A DNA stretch of 12,847 bases. It comes from Acidobacteriota bacterium (lineage in GTDB: Bacteria > Acidobacteriota > Terriglobia > Acidiferrales > UBA7541). The translations under genes and the position numbers were made by a program. The notes beneath the pieces were generated by a model, which searched no databases, was not told the DNA's origin, and saw only the letters and a list, made by a program, of their open reading frames with translations. Shown here one piece after another: positions 1 through 7,565 of the stretch. Positions within the stretch are counted from its first letter, which is position 1, and every line of letters begins with the position of its first letter. The stretch is taken from NCBI GenBank assembly GCA_016179005.1, contig JACOSF010000030.1, forward strand, positions 1-12,847, given 5' to 3'.

Positions 1-1149
1 TGCGCGGACCTGGTGGTCTTCAGCTACAGCGACATCTCCCACAACAACGTGATGCATCTGGCGTCGCGCGCCGCCGCGGCGGGCGCCGACTTCATGCTGC
101 TCGGCGCGGACAGCACCATGCTCGAAGCGCGCGTGCCGGTGGTGAGCGTGTGCGCGGTGCGCACCGGCTGCGGCAAGAGCCCGGTGTCCCGGCGCGTGGT
201 GCAAATTCTCCGCCAGCAGGCCCTGCGCGTGGCGGTGGTGCGCCATCCGATGCCCTACGGCGATTTGCTGCGCCAGCGCGTGCAGCGTTTTGCGTCTCTT
301 GATGACCTCAACCGGCACAACTGCACCATCGAAGAGCGCGAGGAATACGAGCCGCACATCGCTGCCGGCACAGTGGTCTATGCCGGCGTGGACTACGAGG
401 CCATCTTGCGCGAGGCGGAGAAAGATGCGGACGTGGTGGTGTGGGACGGCGGAAACAACGACACGCCGTTTTTCCGCTCGGACATGGAAATTGTGGTGGT
501 GGACCCGCACCGCGCGGGGCATGAGTTGAGCTACTACCCCGGCGAAGTGAACCTGCGGCGCGCGGACGTTGTGCTGATCAACAAGGTGGACACGGCCTCC
601 GAGGCGAGCGTCGAGCTGGTGCGCCACAATGTGCGCGAGACCAATCCGAAAGCGCGGGTGATCGAAGCGGCTTCGCGGGTATCTATGGACGGCGGCACAG
701 ACGTTCGCGGCAAGAAAGTGCTGGTGATCGAAGACGGCCCGACGCTGACGCACGGCGAGATGGAATTCGGCGCCGGCGTGGTGGCAGCGCGCGCGGCGGG
801 CGCCGAGCTGGCGGACCCGCGCGCCTACGCAGTGGGCAGCTTGCTGGAGACGTTTGCGAAGTTCCGGCAGATCGGGGCGCTGCTGCCGGCGATGGGCTAC
901 AGCCCGAAGCAGCTCGCGGAATTGGAAGAAACGATTCGACGCACGCCCTGCGATTTCGTGGTGGTGGCTACGCCCGTGGACCTCGGGCGCGTGATTGCCA
1001 TCGACAAGCCTTCGCTGCGCGTGCGGTATGAAGTGGAGGAACTCGGCGCACTGCGATTGGAAGACGTACTCCGTGAATTTGTTCTGCTGGCCCACGCGCA
1101 CCGCGCCACGCGAGTGGCGCACCCCGAGATGGTCGGCACAGAACACTGA
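1..1149 (+). CDS. cyclic 2,3-diphosphoglycerate synthetase-like GTPase, 5' end outside window
   Basis: The frame is open from the first base, so the gene begins upstream; 382 codons are visible and the family usually runs to about 440-450, so perhaps 60-70 N-terminal residues are missing. A P-loop of the form AVRTGCGKS is encoded near nt 151-180, a WDGGNND acidic stretch near 442-462, and a G4-like NKVD at 580-591. This arrangement matches the predicted GTPases related to archaeal cyclic 2,3-diphosphoglycerate synthetase (COG2403). The archaeal enzyme closes 2,3-diphosphoglycerate to its cyclic form using ATP; the role of bacterial relatives is not established, and I would not assign that reaction here. 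The stop TGA lies 64 nt before argF on the same strand, so the two may be co-transcribed, hinting at a link to carbamoyl-phosphate or arginine metabolism (inference). No lesion is seen in the visible part. Confidence 0.8.
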   Translation, partial: CADLVVFSYSDISHNNVMHLASRAAAAGADFMLLGADSTMLEARVPVVSVCAVRTGCGKSPVSRRVVQILRQQALRVAVVRHPMPYGDLLRQRVQRFASLDDLNRHNCTIEEREEYEPHIAAGTVVYAGVDYEAILREAEKDADVVVWDGGNNDTPFFRSDMEIVVVDPHRAGHELSYYPGEVNLRRADVVLINKVDTASEASVELVRHNVRETNPKARVIEAASRVSMDGGTDVRGKKVLVIEDGPTLTHGEMEFGAGVVAARAAGAELADPRAYAVGSLLETFAKFRQIGALLPAMGYSPKQLAELEETIRRTPCDFVVVATPVDLGRVIAIDKPSLRVRYEVEELGALRLEDVLREFVLLAHAHRATRVAHPEMVGTEH

Positions 1150-1213
1150 GATCCTCACCGCCGCGCCGCCTCCCGCTCCCGCACCTTCGGGACGCGGGAT
1201 AAGGAGAATTTCC

Positions 1214-2211
<998 letters not shown>

Positions 2212-2494
2212 ACTGCTCCAAATCCAAGAGCAAAGCGTGCCCTCGCAAGGGCTTGCCTCAAAGAGCACCTTTGAAGGATGGGCAGGCGTGTAGGTGCGCG
2301 GATTGGCGCGAGAAATCGCGGGTTTTCAATCCAGAGACGACGATTCACTTGAGGGCATGATTCCTAAGTCTTTCCATTACAAGAGGTTAAAGCATCTGAA
2401 AGCCTGAGTGCGGATGGCATACGGCGTGCCATTGGTACTTGTTGGAGTGACCAGGCCGCGCCGGTCTATGCTTGGAAGGTGCCTGGAGGGTCTC
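2212..2494. other. intergenic region, 283 nt, no gene recognised
   Basis: No RNA gene or convincing coding region is seen. A short hairpin with 5-bp arms (GCCCT at 2239-2243, AGGGC at 2248-2252) lacks a following T-run, so it is not a good terminator for argF. A weak promoter-like pair, TTGGAG (2442-2447) and TATGCT (2467-2472), has a 19-nt spacer and is not strong enough to call. Confidence 0.4.
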
Positions 2495-2938
2495 ATGATT
2501 GCACAGCGAATGGTTAGGCTGATTGAAACGCACTCGGACCAATTGGCTCAGGGATTAATCGAGAAATTCCTGAACTCGGAAAAAATGTCCGACATGCGCA
2601 AGGTGCCGCTGCCCGAATTGCAGCAGCGCGTGTACGAGATCTATCACAACTTGAACGACTGGCTGGAAACGAAGACCGAAGCGGACATCGAGCGCTGGTT
2701 TACCGCTGTCGGCGCGCGTCGCGCTTCGCAGGGCGTCGCTTTGAGTCACCTGGTTTGCGCGCTGCTGGCTGTGAAAGAACACCTCTGGGACTTCCTCGCG
2801 CGGGAAGCCATGCTCGACCGGCCGCTGGAGGTGTACCAGGAGATCGAACTGCTTCGCTTGGTAGACCAGTTTTTTGATCGCGCGGTATACTACGCGGCGC
2901 GCGGCCACGAACAGGCAAAAAGAGCAATGGCGGCCTGA
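2495..2938 (+). CDS. RsbRD-N-like helical sensor-type protein
   Basis: A 147-residue, probably all-helical cytoplasmic protein resembling the stand-alone RsbRD N-terminal domain (RsbT co-antagonist N-terminal type), which in stressosome proteins is a sensory module of globin-like fold. Supporting features are the opening MIAQRMVRLIETHSDQLAQ, a central run near residues 42-72 ending in DIERWF, and the C-terminal EIELLRLVDQFFDRAVYY helix (residues 117-133). There is no STAS domain, so it is not a full RsbR. I chose ATG 2495 because GGAGGG lies just upstream (2485-2490) and the similarity begins there; an upstream in-frame start at 2408 would add 29 residues that look non-coding. It ends 20 nt before the CoA-transferase start, implying an operon. 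A role in sensing for the downstream cluster is only inference; the family call is moderately sure. Confidence 0.65.
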   Translation: MIAQRMVRLIETHSDQLAQGLIEKFLNSEKMSDMRKVPLPELQQRVYEIYHNLNDWLETKTEADIERWFTAVGARRASQGVALSHLVCALLAVKEHLWDFLAREAMLDRPLEVYQEIELLRLVDQFFDRAVYYAARGHEQAKRAMAA

Positions 2939-2958
2939 GGACCGAAAAGGGAGAGGCC

Positions 2959-4293
2959 ATGCACTGGCTCGATGATTATAGACAAAAGCAAATGACACCG
3001 GAAGAAGCGCTGCGCTGCGTGCAGTCCGGCATGCGCGTGTACATCCAGCCGGGTTGCGCGCAGCCGGAGACCCTGGAAGAAGCGCTGGTCAAACGCGCGC
3101 CCTTCGTGCGGGACGTGGAGATTGTCCACCTGCTCACCATGGGCCACGCCGACTACGTGGCCCCGGAGATGGCGGGGCACTTCCGCCACAACGCCATGTT
3201 CATCGGCGGCAACGTGCGCCAGGCGGTGAACGAAGGCCGCGCGGATTACACGCCGATCTACTTGAGCGAGATCGAAAGTTTGTTTGAAAGCGGCGCCATG
3301 CCGCTGGATGTGGCGCTGATTCAGGTGTCGCCACCGGATCCACACGGGTTCTGCAGCTTCGGCGTGGGCATCGACACCACGCTGACGGCAGCCAAGATGG
3401 CCAAGTACGTGGTGGCGCAGGTGAACGACCAGATGCCGCGCACCTACGGCGACAGCTTTATTCATGTGAGCAACATCAACGCGATCGTAGACGTTTCGCG
3501 GCCACTGTGCGAATTGCCGTTGGAACCGATCACCGACCTGCAGCGCCGAATCGCCCGCAACGTGGCGCGCTTGATCGTGGACGGCGACACCCTGCAGCTC
3601 GGCATCGGCGGTATCCCGGATGCGGTGCTGCTCGAACTCACCGACCGCAAGGACCTGGGCATCCACACGGAAATGCTTTCGGACAGCGCCATCCCACTGA
3701 TTGAATCCGGCGTGATCAACGGCAGACGGAAAACGCTGCATCCGCGAAAAATCATCCTGGGCTTCGTGCTGGGCACGCGGAAGTTGTTCGATTTCATCAG
3801 TGAGAATCCCAGCTTCGAATTCCATCCGGTGGCTTACACGAACAACCCGTTCATCATTGCACAGAACGAGCGGATGGTATCGGTGAACTCCACGCTGCAG
3901 ATGGACATCACCGGGCAGGTCTGCTCGGACTCCATCGGGCAGTATCTCTACAGCGGATTCGGCGGGCAGGTGGACTTCATCCGCGGGGCGCGGCACTCCA
4001 AGGGGGGCAAGCCGATTATTGCCATGCCCTCGACGGCCAAGAATGATACGATTTCGCGCATCGTGCCCACGCTGACCCCTGGCGCGGGAGTGGTGGCCTC
4101 CCGCGGCTCCGTCCATTACATCGTCACGGAATACGGCATCGCCTACCTGCACGGGAAATCCATCCGCGAGCGCGCCGAAGCACTGATCCAGATCGCGCAT
4201 CCAAAATTCCACAAGGAACTTTACGACTACTGTGAGCACACTAAATGGCTGCAAAAACCGCTGGCCGACTTATCTGACCTGGCAAAGAGGTGA
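2959..4293 (+). CDS. acetyl-CoA hydrolase / 4-hydroxybutyrate CoA-transferase family protein
   Basis: A 444-residue cytoplasmic family I CoA-transferase, the usual length. The family moves CoA between acyl-CoA and a carboxylate through a glutamyl-CoA thioester. Visible marks, in order: VSPPDPHGFCSFG (124-136), the glycine-rich GIGGIPDAV (215-223), the HTEML segment whose Glu238 aligns with the catalytic glutamate of 4-hydroxybutyrate CoA-transferases, YSGFGGQVDFIRGA (331-344), and the C-terminal EYGIAYLHGKSIRERAEALI (391-410). No residue expected to be essential is missing. Start ATG 2959 has a purine-rich AAAAGGGAGAGG ribosome-binding region. The gene lies between the RsbRD-like gene (20 nt) and the ferredoxin gene (3 nt), so it is part of the oxidoreductase operon. 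In that setting it may conserve or release the CoA thioester of acyl-CoAs made from 2-oxoacids; the true substrate cannot be read from sequence. Confidence 0.9.
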   Translation: MHWLDDYRQKQMTPEEALRCVQSGMRVYIQPGCAQPETLEEALVKRAPFVRDVEIVHLLTMGHADYVAPEMAGHFRHNAMFIGGNVRQAVNEGRADYTPIYLSEIESLFESGAMPLDVALIQVSPPDPHGFCSFGVGIDTTLTAAKMAKYVVAQVNDQMPRTYGDSFIHVSNINAIVDVSRPLCELPLEPITDLQRRIARNVARLIVDGDTLQLGIGGIPDAVLLELTDRKDLGIHTEMLSDSAIPLIESGVINGRRKTLHPRKIILGFVLGTRKLFDFISENPSFEFHPVAYTNNPFIIAQNERMVSVNSTLQMDITGQVCSDSIGQYLYSGFGGQVDFIRGARHSKGGKPIIAMPSTAKNDTISRIVPTLTPGAGVVASRGSVHYIVTEYGIAYLHGKSIRERAEALIQIAHPKFHKELYDYCEHTKWLQKPLADLSDLAKR

Positions 4294-4296
4294 TGA

Positions 4297-4575
4297 ATGG
4301 CGAGCCCCGCACGCGGTAAGGTGACCATCGACGTCAATGAGTGCAAAGGCTGCGGGCTGTGCGTGGAGGCGTGCCCGCCGAAGTGTCTTGAGCTCGAGAC
4401 CGAGCTGAGCGCTTACGGCGTCCATCCCGCGCACTACCTCGGCGAAGACTGCACGGGCTGCGGGATCTGTTTCTATACTTGCCCGGAGCCAGGCGCGATC
4501 ACCGTGTACAAGATGGCGCCGCCGCCGAAGGCTACCCTCACCACCACGGAGGAGCGCAATGCGCCAGCTCACTAA
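4297..4575 (+). CDS. 2[4Fe-4S] ferredoxin, delta subunit of 2-oxoacid:ferredoxin oxidoreductase
   Basis: A 92-residue cytoplasmic electron carrier. Two complete CxxCxxCxxxCP motifs are present: C16, C19, C22, C26 and C52, C55, C58, C62, each ligating one [4Fe-4S] cluster. The spacing and the short C-terminal tail match the delta (ferredoxin-like) subunits encoded in korDABC/vorDABC-type operons. ATG 4297 follows the CoA-transferase stop by 3 nt, with AAAGAGG just upstream. Its 3' end overlaps the alpha-subunit start by 17 nt, indicating translational coupling. It would pass electrons between the thiamine-bound active site and external ferredoxin. The gene itself is intact, unlike the alpha subunit that follows. 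Confidence 0.88.
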   Translation: MASPARGKVTIDVNECKGCGLCVEACPPKCLELETELSAYGVHPAHYLGEDCTGCGICFYTCPEPGAITVYKMAPPPKATLTTTEERNAPAH

Positions 4576-5495
4576 AGGCAACGTCGCGGTGGTGAAGGGC
4601 GCCATCCTGGCAGGCTGCCGCGCCTACTACGGCTATCCGATCACGCCGGCCAGCGAAATCGCCGAAGCCGCGGCGCTTTACTTGCCGCAGGTGGGTGGCA
4701 CGTTTCTGCAGGCGGAAAGCGAAGTGGCGTCCATCAACATGGTGTACGGAGCGTCCTCCGCTGGCGTGCGCGTGATGACCGCTTCCTCGGGACCCGGACT
4801 GAGCCTGATGCAGGAAGGGCTTTCCTATCTCGCTGCCGCGGAACTTCCGTGCGTCGTCGTGGATGTGGTGCGCGGCGGGCCGGGACTCGGCAACATCGCG
4901 CCGGAACAGAGCGACTACTTCGCCATCGTCAAGGGCGGCGGGCACGGCTGCTACCGCAACCTCGTTCTTGCTCGAACTGCACCCGCATATTTCGCAGGCG
5001 CCGGAGAAACCTTGGGCCGTCAAGGGCACGCCCGAAACGCGGCCCAATGCAGTGACTTCGATCCATCTCGAGCCGGACACGCTGGAAGCGCACGTGCGCA
5101 AGCTGGAAGCGAAATACAAGCAGGCCGAGGAGGCCGAGGCGCGGTCCGAGACTTATCGCGCCGAGGATGCCGAGGTGCTGCTGGTGGGCTACGGCATCGT
5201 CTCGCGCGTGTTGCGCTCCACGGTGGACCAGTTGCGCGAGCGTGGCGTGCGCGCAGGGCTTTTCCGCCCGGTGACGCTGTTCCCCTTCCCCTCCCGCGCC
5301 CTGCTGCAGCAGGCCAAGAAGGCGCGTATGGTGCAAGTGGTGGAAATGAGCACGGGGATGATGGTGGAGGACGTCCGGCTGACGATCGAAGGTCGCGTGC
5401 CGGTGGAGTTCTACGGCCGCGTGGGCGGGAACGTACCGTCGGCCGAGGAAGTGCGCGACCACGTTCTGCAACTGGTGGCTGTGCCCGTCGCGTGA
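4559..5495 (+). pseudogene. 2-oxoacid:ferredoxin oxidoreductase alpha subunit, internal deletion and frameshift
   Basis: The N-terminal part, from ATG 4559 (GGAGGAG upstream), is a normal alpha-subunit pyruvate-ferredoxin-oxidoreductase domain: YPITPASE (26-33), the conserved Glu at 53, TASSGPG (74-80), and RGGPGLGNIAPEQSDY (105-120). After NLVLA (residue 138, about nt 4972) the correct frame is lost. The homology resumes in another frame from nt 4971 as LELHPHISQAPEKPWAVKG and continues 174 residues to TGA 5493-5495, including the C-terminal transketolase-like domain (EVLLVGYGIVSRVLRS, VVEMSTGMM). The two parts total about 312 residues, against roughly 350-380 for the family, so about 45-60 residues (the segment before HISQAPEKPW) are absent. 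The junction can be aligned on a short GCTC homology. As given, the alpha subunit is broken and the complex could not form normally. By chance the first frame stays open into the beta gene, making a misleading 811-codon frame. Confidence 0.85.
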
Positions 5496-5542
5496 GCGCG
5501 GGCCAAGGCCCTCGCGTAAGCTCGGGCCAAGGAGGAGGCGTA

Positions 5543-6994
5543 GTGTCCGATTATCAGGTGACACATTCCAAGTCTCAAGTCTTCTACGATGTGTTCGAGC
5601 GGAAGCCCGAGTTGCAACACCAGACGCACTACTGCCCGGGCTGCGGCCACGGCGTGGCGCATAAGCTGGTGGCCGAAGCCATCGAAGATATGGGACTCCA
5701 GGATAAAACCATCTTTGTCAGCCCGGTGGGATGCTCTGTCTTCGCTTACTACTACTTTGATACGGGCAACGTGCAGGCCGCGCATGGGCGCACCCCGGCG
5801 GTGGCCACCGGCCTGAAGCGGGCGTGTCCGGAGAGCATTGTGATCGGCTACCAGGGCGACGGCGACCTGGCAGCCATCGGCACCGCGGAAATCCTGCACG
5901 CCGCCAACCGCGGTGAAAAGATCGCCATATTTTTCATCAACAACGCGATTTACGGAATGACCGGCGGGCAGATGGCCCCCACCACGCTGGTCGGGCAAAC
6001 CAGCACGACCTCGCCGTTCGGCCGCCGGGCAGGAAACGAAGGTTATCCACTGCATGTTTGCGAATTGCTGGCCACGCTGGAGGCCCCCGTCTATATCGAG
6101 CGCGTGGCCCTTTTCGACAACAAGAACACGATGAGGGCGCGCAAGGCCGTGCGTAAAGCGCTGGAACTGCAAAAGAATGGCGCGGGTTTTACCCTTGTCG
6201 AAATTCTTTCCCCCTGCCCCACCATCTGGAAAATGGACCCGATTGACGCGCGGCACTGGATTGAAAAAAATATGTTGCCGGTGTTTCCGCTGGGTGTGTT
6301 TCGCGATCGCCCGGCGCCGCAGCTCGCGGATAACCCGGTCCCCCACCACACGCTGACCGAAGCGCTGGGGCTGGACACGACGGAAGCGGAAACGAGCGAA
6401 CCCAAGCAGGCTTCCAAGGCAGCCGGCAACAATTTGACGCTGAAAATGGCCGGGTTTGGCGGGCAAGGCATACTGCTGCTCGGGCAGATCGTGGCGGAGA
6501 TGGGCATGCGCGCAGGGCTGGAAGTGAGCTGGCTGCCGTCGTACGGGCCGGAAATGCGCAGCGGCAGCGCGCACTGCCACGTCTGCCTGGCCGCAGAGCG
6601 CATCGGCTCGCCGCTGATTTCTCACCCGGACGTGCTGATTGCCATGAACGAAATTTCCCTGCGCAAGTTTGCGCCGCAGGTTAAAGCGGGCGGCTTGATC
6701 CTCTACAACCGTTCGGAGTTGCCCGAAGGATTCGAACTGCCGCAGGCGCGGGTGGTCTGTGTACCGGCGTCGGATATCGCCGATCAGATCGGCACGGCGA
6801 AGGTGGCCAACACCGTCATGCTCGGCGCATTGATGTCCGAAACCGAACTGCTCACAGAAGAATCCGCGATGTCCGTCGTTCAGTCCATCCTTGGCGCCAA
6901 GGCCAAGTCCGCCTCCGTGCTGGAGATGAACCGCCGCGCGCTCCAAGCCGGGCGACAGTTCATGCACAAAGCCGCAACGCCGGTACAAAGCTAA
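5543..6994 (+). CDS. 2-oxoacid:ferredoxin oxidoreductase, fused beta-gamma subunit
   Basis: A 483-residue cytoplasmic protein joining two subunits that are often separate. Residues 1 to about 275 are the thiamine-diphosphate beta subunit: CPGCGHG (31-37), GDGDLAAIG (105-113) and NNAIYGMTGGQ (133-143), the Mg-ThDP signature. A low-complexity linker around 280-297, rich in Glu, Ala, Lys and Ser, leads to the gamma domain: MAGFGGQG (302-309), LPSYGPEMRSG (331-341) and MNEISLRKF (368-376). Start GTG 5543 is set by a strong AAGGAGGAGG at 5529-5538; the frame is open further upstream only because of the defect in the alpha gene. The enzyme oxidatively decarboxylates 2-oxoacids to acyl-CoA, reducing ferredoxin, or runs in reverse. 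The adjacent ilvE favours branched-chain 2-oxoacids (VOR type), but 2-oxoglutarate specificity is not excluded. This gene is intact. Confidence 0.9.
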   Translation: MSDYQVTHSKSQVFYDVFERKPELQHQTHYCPGCGHGVAHKLVAEAIEDMGLQDKTIFVSPVGCSVFAYYYFDTGNVQAAHGRTPAVATGLKRACPESIVIGYQGDGDLAAIGTAEILHAANRGEKIAIFFINNAIYGMTGGQMAPTTLVGQTSTTSPFGRRAGNEGYPLHVCELLATLEAPVYIERVALFDNKNTMRARKAVRKALELQKNGAGFTLVEILSPCPTIWKMDPIDARHWIEKNMLPVFPLGVFRDRPAPQLADNPVPHHTLTEALGLDTTEAETSEPKQASKAAGNNLTLKMAGFGGQGILLLGQIVAEMGMRAGLEVSWLPSYGPEMRSGSAHCHVCLAAERIGSPLISHPDVLIAMNEISLRKFAPQVKAGGLILYNRSELPEGFELPQARVVCVPASDIADQIGTAKVANTVMLGALMSETELLTEESAMSVVQSILGAKAKSASVLEMNRRALQAGRQFMHKAATPVQS

Positions 6995-7022
6995 TGCCGC
7001 GCTGAGTGAACGGGAGGAAACC

Positions 7023-7305
7023 ATGGAAACCACGCTGGATCCGAACCTGATTGTGTATTTTGAAGACGCGTATATGCCCCTGGCCGAAGCGAAAGTGGGC
7101 CTGCTCACGCATGCGCTGCACTATGGCTCCGGAGTCTTCGAAGCCATCCGAAGTGGACCGCCACCCGGTGGGCACGGGCAGCATCGGCCACATCACTCGC
7201 CGCCTGCAAGAAGCCTACGTGGAAGTCACTCGCGGCCGCACCGCCCGCGGCAGCCACTGGCGCCTGCCCGCCTTCCGCGAAGTAGGCGTGCGCTCCGTCA
7301 CATAA
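7023..7305 (+). pseudogene. ilvE: branched-chain amino acid aminotransferase, internally deleted
   Basis: ATG 7023 has a good GGGAGG upstream and follows the beta-gamma gene by 28 nt. The first 43 codons match the N-terminus of class IV (IlvE-type) aminotransferases, including EAKVGLLTHALHYGSGVFEAIR. At about 7149-7155 the frame changes and the text continues in the +1 frame as EVDRHPVGTGSIGHITRR, then EAYVEVTRGRTARGSHW, the family's C-terminal end, to TAA 7303-7305. The roughly 95 residues retained, against about 300 for the family, mean about 200 residues are missing, including the pyridoxal-phosphate lysine. A GAAGT at the join (7150-7154) is a plausible microhomology. The intact enzyme would interconvert Val, Leu and Ile with their 2-oxoacids, feeding the oxidoreductase encoded upstream. 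As given it is non-functional. Confidence 0.85.
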
Positions 7306-7343
7306 AAGTTCTCTGCACCGTCTCCCCACAGGGCCGACCCGGC
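7222..7343 (+). repeat. direct repeat, copy 1 (ilvE 3' end and trailer)
   Basis: This 122-nt stretch aligns without gaps to 10591-10712 with 7 mismatches (about 94% identity). It covers the last 27 codons of ilvE, the stop and the following trailer. All four codon differences are synonymous third-position changes (for example ACT/ACA and GGC/GGT), so both copies encode the same 27 residues. Confidence 0.9.
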
Positions 7344-7565
7344 GCGCTTGGATGGCCCGCTTTCTTACTACACGCAACCTATTCTCGCCCCCGTCCAGCA
7401 GTTTTCTCATTACTTGAAGGGATTCACAGCCCGGTTCTATACGAATCGGATCTGAGAACGGCCCTCAACCCACAACAGAGAACCGGGTGCGCTCCACTCC
7501 AACGTCCAAGAAGGGTGGCGTTTCAGCCAATCAGGGCCGCTGCTTGGCGTCAGGTTGCCATGCGG
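7306..7565. other. intergenic region between ilvE remnant and Kelch-like gene (convergent)
   Basis: No gene is recognised. The left end is the ilvE trailer, with a weak terminator-like pairing GGGCC (7331-7335) / GGCCC (7354-7358) followed by a pyrimidine run; the long unpaired loop makes it much poorer than the equivalent in repeat copy 2. A perfect 9-bp inverted repeat, CCCGGTTCT (7430-7438) and AGAACCGGG (7479-7487), encloses 40 nt. It could act as a terminator-like structure for either strand or be chance; no T-run follows. Confidence 0.5.

Noticed and set aside
2239..2252. Terminator after argF
   Set aside because: It has only a 5-bp stem and no T-run.
2890..4254. Long minus-strand open frame of 454 codons
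   Set aside because: It is antisense to the intact CoA-transferase with all its motifs, so it is a shadow.
4559..6994. A single 811-residue fused alpha-beta-gamma oxidoreductase
   Set aside because: Residues from about 139 to 328 are not homologous to anything expected, while the true alpha C-terminus is readable in another frame; the beta gene has its own strong ribosome-binding site and GTG start.
5411..7108. Long minus-strand open frame of 565 codons
   Set aside because: It is antisense to the well-supported beta-gamma gene, and its His/Arg-rich composition is typical of a GC-rich shadow frame.
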